Source of the DNA: Oscillospiraceae bacterium
GTDB taxonomy: Bacteria; Bacillota; Clostridia; Oscillospirales; CAG-272
Assembly (NCBI GenBank): GCA_015065385.1
Contig: SVQK01000055.1
Coordinates: 1 to 33,764 of the forward strand
Direction of reading: 5' to 3'
Length of the DNA stretch: 33,764 bases
Below are positions 25,636 to 33,764 of this stretch, one piece after another. Numbering within the stretch: position 1 is the stretch's first letter; the number at the start of each line of letters is the position of its first letter. The translations under genes and the position numbers were made by a program. The notes under the pieces were generated by a model. The model saw only the letters and a list, made by a program, of their open reading frames with translations, ran no database searches and was not told the origin of the DNA.

Positions 25636-27928
25636 ATCGGACAGACTGGACGAGCTCCTGACGATCGCGATCCGGGAAGTGATCCTCGAGGACTGGGAAG
25701 CCATGACCTCCGCTCAGGGGATACAACCGGTCAGCCGGAGATGCGGCGAAAGGATGGAGCGGATCCTTTCGGGCAGGGCAAAGACACGCGGCACGTTCGG
25801 CAAGATCGGCATCGGGATCCTTGTGGCCCTCACGGCCTTTGCCTTGCTCGGAATGGCGATCCCGCCCGTCCGGGAGGCCATTGTCAGAGTATTCTTCACA
25901 TGGCAGGACACGGATTACGGCGTCATGAAGCTCGGGGACAACGACGCGTTCATTCAGGTCGTCGGGAGCCGGGTGTACTGCTATAACACCGAGACCGGGC
26001 AGCTCGGGAGCTATCCCCGGGAAGCGTCCGAGGAACCTGTTTTCCGGGAGGCCGCCGTGCTGGAGGAAACGCCGGAAGCGATGTTCTCGGACGGGAACGG
26101 ATTCGCCCTTGTCTACCGGGACCGGATCCTCCTTCTCGACGGGGCCGGAAACAACGTCGGGGAGACAGAGAACATCTTATTCGACCCCTCGGCGACGTAC
26201 AACCGATTTTCCGTCTGCAAGAACGACGATTCCGTTCTGCTTGGGGTGCTCCGCGTATATGGTCAGGGGCTGGATGCTGCTTACCGGGGCGCGTTCCTGA
26301 CGTGGGATCCGCATACGGGCGCGGTGACGGAAACGGAATGCGCTCCCGCGGATTTCGTGTATATCGCCGCGGAAGACGGACATTTCCTGATCCTCGCAAG
26401 GCTTTACGGTCCGCCAAGCACCCTCTTGGAACTGGAGCTCGATCCCGGATCGGGGGCCCTGACCGAGCGGGCGCGGTTTTATGACAACGGCAGCTATACA
26501 TGGTACGATGGGAGCCTGTACGGATTCCGGGCGGATCCCCTTTCCTTCTATCGGTTTTTCCGGGTGAATGAGGACGGCTCCGAGGAGAAGCTCAAAAATA
26601 TCCGCCCGGGTTTTCTGGCTGACGCGGTCGGTATGGTACACGATCTGACGGCCACGCCTTTCAGTACGCATACGATCTTTTATGACGACAGGGGACTTGC
26701 CGTGGCGGATCCCATTCAGCGCATTCTTCTGCTGCTGTCCGTCTCGCCGACGCCGTCCGGGGATACCCTGCGCGTCCTGTACCCCGTCCACCAGAGTGCC
26801 GACTGGGAGGGGTTCCCGCAGGTCGGGGATGTGCAGGCTGTCTTCGCGGATTTTGAGGAGCGGGAAAACGCCCGTATTGCCGCAAAAGGGGTGTCCTCCC
26901 TGCGGTTTTCGGAGCATCTCCGTCAGACCCTTCTCGCCGGGGACGCGGATTTCGACGCGGTTCACGAGGACAAATGCGACCGGGGGGACTTGCTCTTCAC
27001 GATTTTGCAAAACGGCTTATATCTGCCCCTCGAAGAAGAAAAAGGGATCCTCGGCAACTACGAAAACTTCGCTGACGGCGTGAAGGAGTACATGACCTGG
27101 GACGGACATCTCATCGGGATCCCGTTCCGCTTTGAAACGAGAGGATTCGTCATCACAGAGGCCTATCTCGACGCGGGGCTTCCCGTGCCGGACACCGGCT
27201 GGACGCTGGACGATTTCTGGAATATCTGTGAGGAGGCGAAACCGTTTGTCGACAGCCGGACCGCGCTGACCGAAACCGACACTCTTTATCTGTTCATGGA
27301 AGCCCTGATCCAGAGCGGGATCGAGAAAGGTCAACTGGACGAGGACGCGATCCTCTCTGCCGCCGAAAAACTGCTCCTGTATGATGAAGCCGGTCTGTTC
27401 CGTCCGTTTGAAGTGAATACCGTGTATCTTCTGGAAAACCGCGTCCGCATCCCCGCCTGTCCGAGGGATTACGAACAGGTTGAGGTGAAAAAGGCGCTGC
27501 CCATGCCGCTTGTGGACGGGAAACGGATCTGCCCGCTCGAGAGCTTTGTCTGGGCGTACCGGAACGCGGAAAACCCGACGCTCGCCGTCCGGTATCTGGA
27601 AATGCTCTCCTCGGAGGATTATATCTACAATCTGGAAGGCAGGACCTGTTTCGGGAAGGATCCCGACCGGTATTTCAGGATCATCACGCTCTGGGAGGAT
27701 GTGGTCGGCACAAACGTAAGGATCAAAGCGGATCTGTCGGAAAAGGATCTTCTCATGATCGGCAAAACCTCCGAGCTCATGACCGATATGAAGCTCGAAA
27801 TCCTTGACCACGCAGACGCGGAAACGGTGATCCGCCCGCTTCTCGACAGAATGTTCGCCGGAGAGATCTCCCCGGAGGACGCGGCGGCGGAGATCGTGCG
27901 GTACGCGAAGAGCAGATATTTTGCGTGA
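25628..27928 (+). CDS. One-pass membrane protein: anti-sigma-like N-terminus fused to a solute-binding-protein-like outer region
   Basis: The 766-residue protein starts inside the sigma gene (8-base overlap) behind GGAGGCGGAAGAAC. Residues 1-57 are charged and helical (DRLDELLTIAIREVILEDWEAM), a plausible cytoplasmic sigma-binding segment; no zinc-binding HxxxCxxC is present. A membrane helix spans ~58-79. Residues ~98-370 are repeated beta strands (YCYNTETGQLGSYPRE, DGNGFALVYRDRILLLDGAG), like a propeller. Residues ~378-766 resemble a family 1 extracellular solute-binding protein (FADFEERENARI, DGHLIGIPFRFETRGFVITEAYLDAGLPVP split across ~495-525, WTLDDFWNICEEAKP, SFVWAYRNAENPTLAVRYLEML). 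Role inferred: a sensor controlling the upstream sigma factor. The fusion itself is visible in sequence; the anti-sigma activity is not proven. Confidence 0.7.
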   Translation: MNKSDRLDELLTIAIREVILEDWEAMTSAQGIQPVSRRCGERMERILSGRAKTRGTFGKIGIGILVALTAFALLGMAIPPVREAIVRVFFTWQDTDYGVMKLGDNDAFIQVVGSRVYCYNTETGQLGSYPREASEEPVFREAAVLEETPEAMFSDGNGFALVYRDRILLLDGAGNNVGETENILFDPSATYNRFSVCKNDDSVLLGVLRVYGQGLDAAYRGAFLTWDPHTGAVTETECAPADFVYIAAEDGHFLILARLYGPPSTLLELELDPGSGALTERARFYDNGSYTWYDGSLYGFRADPLSFYRFFRVNEDGSEEKLKNIRPGFLADAVGMVHDLTATPFSTHTIFYDDRGLAVADPIQRILLLLSVSPTPSGDTLRVLYPVHQSADWEGFPQVGDVQAVFADFEERENARIAAKGVSSLRFSEHLRQTLLAGDADFDAVHEDKCDRGDLLFTILQNGLYLPLEEEKGILGNYENFADGVKEYMTWDGHLIGIPFRFETRGFVITEAYLDAGLPVPDTGWTLDDFWNICEEAKPFVDSRTALTETDTLYLFMEALIQSGIEKGQLDEDAILSAAEKLLLYDEAGLFRPFEVNTVYLLENRVRIPACPRDYEQVEVKKALPMPLVDGKRICPLESFVWAYRNAENPTLAVRYLEMLSSEDYIYNLEGRTCFGKDPDRYFRIITLWEDVVGTNVRIKADLSEKDLLMIGKTSELMTDMKLEILDHADAETVIRPLLDRMFAGEISPEDAAAEIVRYAKSRYFA

Positions 27929-27949
27929 CAGAACCGAAAGGAGCTTTTC

Positions 27950-30169
27950 ATGGATCAAGCAAAAAATCTCACCCGGACGATTACCCGCGTCCTCGCCGTC
28001 CTTCTGCTCGCGTCTTCCCTAATCGGATGCCATTCGGGGGAGATCGGGGACGATCCACTGCCGCTTCATTTTGCGGAAGGGCTGTCAGATCTTTTCAAAA
28101 CCCCGGAAGCGGAGGAACAGCCGGTTGAAACCCTCGTCCCGGCGGGCATGATGAAGCTCGGAGATCACGATATGTTCATTCAGGCCGTCGGGGATCGGCT
28201 GTATTGCCTGAACACGGAGACCGGTCAGCTCGGCAGCTATCCCCGCGAGGCGACAAAAGAACCGGTCTTTCATGAAAACGCCGTTCTCGATCCCCCGGAA
28301 CCGCCCGAAGCGATGTTTGCGGACGGAAACGGATTCATCCTCGCGTACCGGGACCGGATCCTGCTCCTCGACGAAGACGGAAACGCCGTCGGGAAAACGG
28401 CCAACGCGCTGTACGATCCCTCGGCGTCATACAACCGGTTTTCCGTATGCAAAAACAGCGATTTCGTTTTGCTCGCGGCGATCCGCATCTACGGAACAGG
28501 GATGCAGGCCGAATACCGCGGCGCTTTCCTCTTGTGGGATCCGAAAACAGGGGAGACGAGGGAAACGGAGGCGGAGGATTATGCGTTCTCGTCTATCGAG
28601 CACATCGCCCCGGAAAGCGGACGGTTTTTGATCCTTGCGCGGGCGATCGACCTGCCGGACACCCTGCTCATACTGACGTTCGATCCCAAATCGGGAAAGC
28701 TCAGCGAGAGAGCGCAGTGCTACTACAAGGGCCTCTATACCTGTTTTAACGGAAGTGTGTTCGGGTTTCTGCAGTATGTCCCTGCCTATCAATTCTTTCG
28801 GGTTGCCAATGAGGACGGAGCCGAACAGACGATCAAGACGATTCGGCCGGAATTTCTGTATCATGAAATCTGCGCTCTCCTTGAAACCGAATCCGCCTGT
28901 TTCGAGACGGATTCCGTATTTTACGACGAGCGGGGACTTGCGCTTGTCGATACGGCGCATCACGCGGTTCAGCTGTTTTCCTCGGAGCCGGTCCTCCCGT
29001 CCGAGCGGTTGACGGTCCTCTATCCCGCGCGCCTGAACAAGGACCTTGACGGGTATCCGAAAATCGGAGACGTGCAGGCCGCCTTTATGGAGTTTGAAGA
29101 GCGGGAGAACTGCCGTGTGGACGCGAAAGGTGTTTCCGCATCCCGGTTCGCGGACTATCTGCGGCTGAATCTTTTAGCCGGGGACGCGGCGTTCGACGTG
29201 ATCTACCAGGACAAATGCAACGAAGGGGATCTGTTCTACGCCATTCTGCGGTACGGGCTCTATCTGCCCCTCGAAGAACAGGAGGGGATCGTGAAGAATA
29301 CTGAGAACTTCGCGGATGGGGTGAAGGAGTACATGACTTGGGACGGCCATCTCATCGGGATCCCGTTCCGCTTTCAGACGACGGGCTTTGTCGTGACCCC
29401 GGCTTATCTGGACGCGGGCCTCCCTGTGCCGGATCTCGGCTGGACGCTGGAGGACTTCTGGGAACTCTGCGAGGAGGCGAAACCGCTTGTGAACGGCGGG
29501 TGCGCGCTGACGGAGGATTTTGAACTGCCGTGGATTTTTGAAGCCCTGATCCAGAGCGGCGTGGAGAAGGGCCGGTTGGACGAGGACGCTTTTGTCGCCG
29601 CCGCCCGGAAGCTCGCCGAATACTCCACTTGCGGGGTGATCCGTCCGTTTGATGGCTACACGACCTATCTTTTGGAAAACCGCTTGCATATCCCCGCCGT
29701 GGAAAGGGAGTATGCCGCAGTGGAGGTCGAAAAGGCCCTTCCCCTGCCGCTTATTGACGGAGAACGGATCTGTCCGCTCGAAAGCTTTGTGTGGGCGTAC
29801 CGGAACGCAGCCAATCCGTCGCTGGCGGTCAAATACCTCGAAATGCTCTCTTCGGACGATTATACCTACGAAGCGAACGACCGCACTCTTTACGGGAAGG
29901 ATCCCGACCGGTATTTCAAAACAACGCTCTCGATGGAGGCGCAGATCGGCATGACGGAGCGGATCGGGATGGATTACACGGAGAGGGACCGCTACCTGCT
30001 CTCGAAAACCTCCGAACTCATGACCGGACAGAAGCTGGAAATTCTCGACCACCGGGATGCGGAAACGGTGATCCGCCCGATTCTCGATCAGTTGTTCGCC
30101 GTGGAAATCTCCGCCGAAGACGCGGCGGGAGAGATCGTGCGGTACGCGAAGAGAAGGTATTTTGAGTGA
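27950..30169 (+). CDS. Lipoprotein paralogue of the preceding sensor (propeller-like plus solute-binding-like)
   Basis: The 739-residue protein begins with a lipoprotein signal (MDQAKNLTR..., hydrophobic 11-24, lipobox LIGC with Cys27). From ~residue 63 on it aligns almost end to end with the outer region of the preceding gene. Shared stretches include NTETGQLGSYPREA, YRDRILLLD, YNRFSVCKN, FADGVKEYMTWDGHLIGIPFRF, ICPLESFVWAYRNA and GKDPDRYFK, with the same C-terminal EIVRYAKxRYF. The cytoplasmic/TM end of the sensor is therefore replaced by a lipid anchor. AAAGGAG precedes the ATG. It lies 21 bases after the previous stop in the same operon. It may present ligand to, or compete with, the membrane sensor (inference). 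Confidence 0.75.
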   Translation: MDQAKNLTRTITRVLAVLLLASSLIGCHSGEIGDDPLPLHFAEGLSDLFKTPEAEEQPVETLVPAGMMKLGDHDMFIQAVGDRLYCLNTETGQLGSYPREATKEPVFHENAVLDPPEPPEAMFADGNGFILAYRDRILLLDEDGNAVGKTANALYDPSASYNRFSVCKNSDFVLLAAIRIYGTGMQAEYRGAFLLWDPKTGETRETEAEDYAFSSIEHIAPESGRFLILARAIDLPDTLLILTFDPKSGKLSERAQCYYKGLYTCFNGSVFGFLQYVPAYQFFRVANEDGAEQTIKTIRPEFLYHEICALLETESACFETDSVFYDERGLALVDTAHHAVQLFSSEPVLPSERLTVLYPARLNKDLDGYPKIGDVQAAFMEFEERENCRVDAKGVSASRFADYLRLNLLAGDAAFDVIYQDKCNEGDLFYAILRYGLYLPLEEQEGIVKNTENFADGVKEYMTWDGHLIGIPFRFQTTGFVVTPAYLDAGLPVPDLGWTLEDFWELCEEAKPLVNGGCALTEDFELPWIFEALIQSGVEKGRLDEDAFVAAARKLAEYSTCGVIRPFDGYTTYLLENRLHIPAVEREYAAVEVEKALPLPLIDGERICPLESFVWAYRNAANPSLAVKYLEMLSSDDYTYEANDRTLYGKDPDRYFKTTLSMEAQIGMTERIGMDYTERDRYLLSKTSELMTGQKLEILDHRDAETVIRPILDQLFAVEISAEDAAGEIVRYAKRRYFE

Positions 30170-30198
30170 GAAGTTCAGGAGCAAAAGGAGATCATACC

Positions 30199-32652
30199 AT
30201 GTACAAGACAGGACATAAAAGATCAGGGCATGTTTCTTGTGAAAGAACGGGGAAAGCCGATGCCTCAAACCGGTTTGCCGCGCTGACTTTGGTGATTGTC
30301 ATGGCTGTTTTCGGCGTTCTCGCCGGATGCACGAAACCGAGCGAAGATCCGAACATCGCGCCGCCGGTTACGGTAATAAACGGAAAGACGGAAAACCCGC
30401 CGGATGTTCTGACCCATGTGTTCCGACCGGAGAGCTTCGCCATTCCGGAAAACTATTCCTTCAACAGCCAGATCCTCCCCCGGTACGACGAGGAGGCCGG
30501 GACGCTGACCTATCTGGCGGGCAGCTGGAAGAGCTGGGAGGATGAAAACGGCATGTGGCAGAGCGAGACGGTCAGCGAAATCGTCACGGCGAATACGGAG
30601 ACCGTCCTTCACGAAACACTACTCCCTCTCGAAAAAGACGAAACCCTCTCCTGCGGTCTTTTCACAAAGGACGGACTTCTCGGGACGGTCAGCAGATTCG
30701 ATTTTGAGAAGGGACAGGAATCGTTCCGGCTTCTGTCCTGGAAGATCAGACCGGACGGCGCGGAAGTTCAGGCGGAGATCGGCGACATGGGATCTCTGTT
30801 TGAGAGCGCGGGGACGCTCGGCTGGTTCCGCGTGGAGCGAATGGCCGAGGACGCCGACGGGTATCTCTATCTCGCGTCCGGGCAGGAGGTCGTCGTCCTG
30901 ACCCCGGAGCTCGAGAAATTCTTCTCCGTCACGACCCCGGACTATATTGACGGCATGGCGGTCAGCGGGGACGGCCAGGTATGGGTCATGGGATCCCTCG
31001 GGAACGGGCGGGTTCTTTGCCCCGTGGATCGGGAAATCCTGTCCTTCGGCGATCCTCTTCCCCTGTCCGCTCTGCCGGATGGCGAGAACGAGTTGTTCTT
31101 CGGACCCGGCCATGATTTCTATTACCGGAGCGGCAACGGCCTGTACGCCGCGGACTTTGACGAATCCGGCACGAAGGGGCTCTCCGACGAGCTGATCCTC
31201 GATTTCATGAACTCCGATCTTTCGCAGGACTCGGCGTCGATCCTTGCGGTGTACGGTCCCGAAGCAGTCCTCATGTCCGACCGGGGAGAGAACGCCGCGG
31301 TGCCGTCCATCTACCGGAAAGCGCCGGATGTCGATCTTTCCGCCGTCACAGTCCTGCGGCTGGTGCATACCGGTCAGCCGGAAATCTCTCTGGCCGGGAA
31401 AATCACGTCCTTCAACAAATCCCATGACGGCGTTCGGATCGTCGTGGACAGTTATCACTCCAAAGAGGATTATCTCGGGGGCGAAAAGCAGCTGGCCGCG
31501 GAGATGGCGACGGGAGCCCGCCCGGATATTGTCGTCACTTCCCAGTCCGGCCCCGCCCTGTCCTATATCGTAAAGCGCGGTCTCTTCGCCGATCTGAACC
31601 CGTTCACGGAGCGGGAAGGGCTATTGAACCGGGACAACCTCATGGGCTGCGTGAAGCGCACCTTCACCGACGGGGACGGGCGGCTCTTCGGCCTGACGCC
31701 CACCTTCTGGATCCAGACCGTCGTCTCCACGGATGAGCTGCTCGGGAAATACGCGGGGCGGGATTCGTGGACGGCGGAGGAGCTTCTGGATTTTGCGACA
31801 AGTCTGCCCTCCGACCGTCTGCTCATGGAGGGGCTGACAAGGAACTCCGCGGCGTATATGCTGCTCGGCCCCGGTGGATATGCCTGCTTCCTTTCGGAGG
31901 ACGGCAAAACCGCTTCCTTCAATTCGGATCTGTTTATCCGGTATCTGAACTATATCGCGTCCCTGCCCGCCCGGGAGGAGTACGACGCCCATCCGCCCAT
32001 CGAAGGGTCGCCCATCAATGGGCTGAACGCCGACGTTTCGGAGCGGTACAGGCTGTATCATGAAGGAAAGATCGTTCTGAAACAGAAGGTATTGACGGAA
32101 CCCGTGTCCTTCCTCGGCATGGAACTGGATTTCGGCACCAAAGACTGGCGGCTTATCGGACAACCGACAAACGGGAACTGCGGCACCGCGATCAGCGCGG
32201 ATTCCGTGTATCTGATCACTGCGGCGGACAGCGACCGGGCGGAGCTTGCGTGGGAAGCGCTCGAAACGCTCTTCGAGCCGGACGCAATCAGCGGCGCGCA
32301 AAGCATCCCGGGACTTGTGTCGGAGTTTGACAAGATGATCCGGGAATACTATCTCTATGACTTTGCCTTCACCTTTTCCGGCACCTCTTCCCGGGACCTG
32401 AAAGATTCCTGGTTTCCGCTCACGCTGACCGAACCCGGCATCCTGACGGAGTTCACAGAGGAGGACGAGCGGCGGATCCGCGACATCCTGGACAACCATT
32501 GCGGCATTCCCTTCGCCCTGTTCGCAAACGAAGACGTTACCGCCATCGTGAATGAGGAGATCTCCGTGTTCCTCGGGGGAGTTGGAACCGCGGAGGACTG
32601 CGCTGCAAAGATACAGTCAAGGGTTTCCATTTGGCTGGCGGAGAGAGGGTGA
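30199..32652 (+). CDS. Lipoprotein, distant relative with propeller-like and solute-binding-like parts
   Basis: The 817 residues are counted from an ATG with strong AAAGGAG (a GTG at 30166, overlapping the previous stop, is open but less likely). A lipoprotein signal is clear: hydrophobic ~27-42 and lipobox VLAGC with Cys44. Residues ~80-360 are strand-rich with SGDGQVWVMGS and EDADGYLYLASG repeats typical of a beta-propeller. Residues ~385-817 look like an extracellular solute-binding protein (TVLRLVHTGQPEISLAGKI, VDSYHSKEDYLGG, EMATGARPDIVVTSQSG, VKRGLFADLNPF). The arrangement matches the two genes before it but the sequence is much more diverged. It is the last gene of the sigma operon and ends 7 bases from the convergent repressor gene. 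Confidence 0.72.
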   Translation: MYKTGHKRSGHVSCERTGKADASNRFAALTLVIVMAVFGVLAGCTKPSEDPNIAPPVTVINGKTENPPDVLTHVFRPESFAIPENYSFNSQILPRYDEEAGTLTYLAGSWKSWEDENGMWQSETVSEIVTANTETVLHETLLPLEKDETLSCGLFTKDGLLGTVSRFDFEKGQESFRLLSWKIRPDGAEVQAEIGDMGSLFESAGTLGWFRVERMAEDADGYLYLASGQEVVVLTPELEKFFSVTTPDYIDGMAVSGDGQVWVMGSLGNGRVLCPVDREILSFGDPLPLSALPDGENELFFGPGHDFYYRSGNGLYAADFDESGTKGLSDELILDFMNSDLSQDSASILAVYGPEAVLMSDRGENAAVPSIYRKAPDVDLSAVTVLRLVHTGQPEISLAGKITSFNKSHDGVRIVVDSYHSKEDYLGGEKQLAAEMATGARPDIVVTSQSGPALSYIVKRGLFADLNPFTEREGLLNRDNLMGCVKRTFTDGDGRLFGLTPTFWIQTVVSTDELLGKYAGRDSWTAEELLDFATSLPSDRLLMEGLTRNSAAYMLLGPGGYACFLSEDGKTASFNSDLFIRYLNYIASLPAREEYDAHPPIEGSPINGLNADVSERYRLYHEGKIVLKQKVLTEPVSFLGMELDFGTKDWRLIGQPTNGNCGTAISADSVYLITAADSDRAELAWEALETLFEPDAISGAQSIPGLVSEFDKMIREYYLYDFAFTFSGTSSRDLKDSWFPLTLTEPGILTEFTEEDERRIRDILDNHCGIPFALFANEDVTAIVNEEISVFLGGVGTAEDCAAKIQSRVSIWLAERG

Positions 32653-32659
32653 GGATGAC

Positions 32660-33481
32660 TCAATTTATCGGATATCGTTTGCTCTTTTTCCTGCCTTTCC
32701 CTTCATTCTTCCTCTCCACCGCCTGCACGATTCGCACGAACGCCGCCCAATCTTCCTCGGATAAATCGTCCTTGCCGAGCCCGAACATCTTCGCCGCCGC
32801 CTTCATCGCAGCCTCGTTTTTCTCACCCTCAGCTTTCGTAATCTCAGCGATGTCTTTTCCAAACTCCGCCGCGGAATTTACCTCCGGCGCGCTCAGCCTG
32901 TCATGTTTATGCGCCTCCCGAATGTCCGCAAGGATCCCGTCCAGATCCTCATGAATGATCCCGGCGAAATAACGCCCCTCGTCGATATGCGCGGCTTCAA
33001 GAGCACGGCGGTATAACTCCTCCTTGTCCGGACTGAACCTGTCTGCGATCTGCATCCGCACCGCGTCCACGCCGATATTCAGGTTCCGGATCTGCATTTC
33101 CGCCAGCCCGTCCACATAAATCTCCGCGTCCGTGAGGAATCGGCGGAACCTTTCGTGACGGAGAAGCTCACAAAGCAAGCGATTGTTCAGTTTTCCGGAT
33201 TTCATAATCTCTATCACATCATCCTGCAAGTGCAGATCGGACAGATCCGCGTTTGCGGGATTTTTGTTTTCCGACAACCCGAGCAAATAATCGGAGGTCA
33301 CGCCGTAATACTTTGCCAGCGTGACGATGCTTGCATGGGACACCTCTTTGCATTCATCGCTTTCGTATTTGCCAAGTGAGGACCGTGAAATCCCCGTGGC
33401 CTTTTCGAGGTCACTCAGCGTCATCCCCCGCTCCGTGCGTAAATCCTTCAGACGCTCCTGAAACGTGAGTTTGATCTCCAC
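32660..33481 (-). CDS. XRE-family (Cro/CI-type) transcriptional regulator
   Basis: The 273-residue protein starts with a helix-turn-helix domain (~6-70: FQERLKDLRTERGMTLSDLEKATGIS, then SSLGKYE and IVTLAKYYGVTSDYLLG), as in phage and mobile-element repressors. A ~200-residue C-terminal part is mostly helical and charged, with a basic end (RKKSKRYPIN). The start codon is GTG (complement of 33479-33481), chosen because GGAGG lies eight bases upstream and the promoter fits. Its target is unknown. Such repressors often control integrative elements, but no integrase or conjugation gene is visible in the window. The gene is convergent with the last sigma-operon gene with only a 7-base gap and no terminator between them. 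Confidence 0.8.
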   Translation of the reverse strand: MEIKLTFQERLKDLRTERGMTLSDLEKATGISRSSLGKYESDECKEVSHASIVTLAKYYGVTSDYLLGLSENKNPANADLSDLHLQDDVIEIMKSGKLNNRLLCELLRHERFRRFLTDAEIYVDGLAEMQIRNLNIGVDAVRMQIADRFSPDKEELYRRALEAAHIDEGRYFAGIIHEDLDGILADIREAHKHDRLSAPEVNSAAEFGKDIAEITKAEGEKNEAAMKAAAKMFGLGKDDLSEEDWAAFVRIVQAVERKNEGKGRKKSKRYPIN

Positions 33482-33503
33482 TTTAATATCCTCCGTCGTG
33501 ACT

Positions 33504-33517
33504 TATTTTCGTAAATA
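33504..33517. promoter_or_regulatory. Possible autoregulatory operator of the XRE gene
   Basis: TATTT-TCGT-AAATA inverted repeat at the predicted transcription start of the repressor gene. Its placement suits self-repression, but the repeat is AT-rich and short. Confidence 0.3.
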
Positions 33518-33545
33518 TTGTATCATGAACGGACAGCCCTGTCAA
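33517..33545 (-). promoter_or_regulatory. Promoter of the XRE regulator gene
   Basis: Minus strand -35 TTGACA (complement of 33540-33545), a 17-bp spacer and -10 TACAAT (complement of 33517-33522). Confidence 0.85.
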
Positions 33546-33584
33546 CATTCTTTCCGCGTTCTCGGATTTTTTCGATCTACCCTC

Positions 33585-33618
33585 CTCAAATCCCGATTTT
33601 CGGATATACCGATTTGAG
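33585..33618. repeat. Inverted repeat upstream of the XRE gene
   Basis: CTCAAATC (33585-33592) and GATTTGAG (33611-33618) are perfect complements, enclosing a smaller CCGA-TTT-TCGG dyad. It may be a regulator site or a cruciform. Confidence 0.5.
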
Positions 33619-33764
33619 ATGATTCATGCGTTAAAATATTGCTACAGGGTCGGAAGAGACGAAGAGCAAGATTCTACCGCGGGCCCAAATTTCAGCGATT
33701 TCCGCTTCATTTTGATTCCCACGGAATCTTGTTGGGGAGTGCCTTCCCCAAACCCTGCAAAAAA
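33619..33764. other. Right-end non-coding stretch with a TTGGGGA hairpin
   Basis: No gene is supported here. TTGGGGA and TCCCCAA form a perfect 7-bp hairpin (about 33734-33753). On the minus strand a short open frame continues in from the window edge and ends KRKSLKFGPAV...LPTL at a TAG, without any recognisable domain. The sequence style reminds me of conserved linker DNA in clostridial integrative elements, but this is only an impression. Confidence 0.25.

Noticed and set aside
33619..33764. Start of a protein gene at the right end
   Set aside because: Only a short minus-strand frame entering from the edge, without a domain, start or ribosome site.

Overview
The window looks like chromosome from a GC-rich, low-AT member of the Clostridia (Firmicutes/Bacillota), probably an uncultured gut-type organism. 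This rests on strong GGAGG-type ribosome binding sites, sigma-A promoters with 17-bp spacers, a hisS/aspS neighbourhood, lipoproteins and sortase-like anchoring instead of outer-membrane features, and protein families (VanZ, M16C peptidase, BlaR1-like M56, DUF6061-like) typical of that group. The organism assignment is inference, since no 16S gene is present.

Layout. Positions 1-4.6 kb hold the 3' end of a secreted, discoidin-containing surface protein, a VanZ-like membrane protein on the minus strand, a ~300-bp non-coding stretch with its own promoter that looks like a structured RNA, and a heparinase II/III-like polysaccharide lyase. Positions 4.6-8.2 kb are a minus-strand run: PLP aminotransferase, obgE, araD and a small membrane protein. 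Divergent from it, 8.26-12.2 kb carries hisS, a MazG-like protein and aspS. A minus-strand BlaR1-like metallopeptidase with a duplicated sensor region follows (12.3-15.2 kb), with two operator-like palindromes at its promoter. Positions 15.3-20.4 kb are a minus-strand group: araB, trpS, a sorbose-1-phosphate-reductase-like dehydrogenase and a LysR regulator. Positions 20.5-24.9 kb on plus carry a membrane-anchored protein of unknown function, a large M16C peptidase and a small gene split by a TAG codon.

Positions 25.0-32.7 kb are the most unusual part. They encode an ECF-type sigma factor, then an overlapping gene for a one-pass membrane protein whose short cytoplasmic end looks like an anti-sigma segment. 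Its large outer part resembles a repeat-rich domain followed by an ABC-type solute-binding protein. Two lipoproteins follow: one is a close paralogue of the outer part with a lipoprotein signal in place of the anti-sigma/TM end, and the other is a more distant relative. No permease or ATPase gene is present. I propose this is a sigma/anti-sigma sensory system using solute-binding domains as receptors.

The right end has an XRE-family repressor with a textbook promoter and inverted repeats, possibly the edge of a mobile element. Gene functions are read from motifs and remembered family features; no database search was possible.
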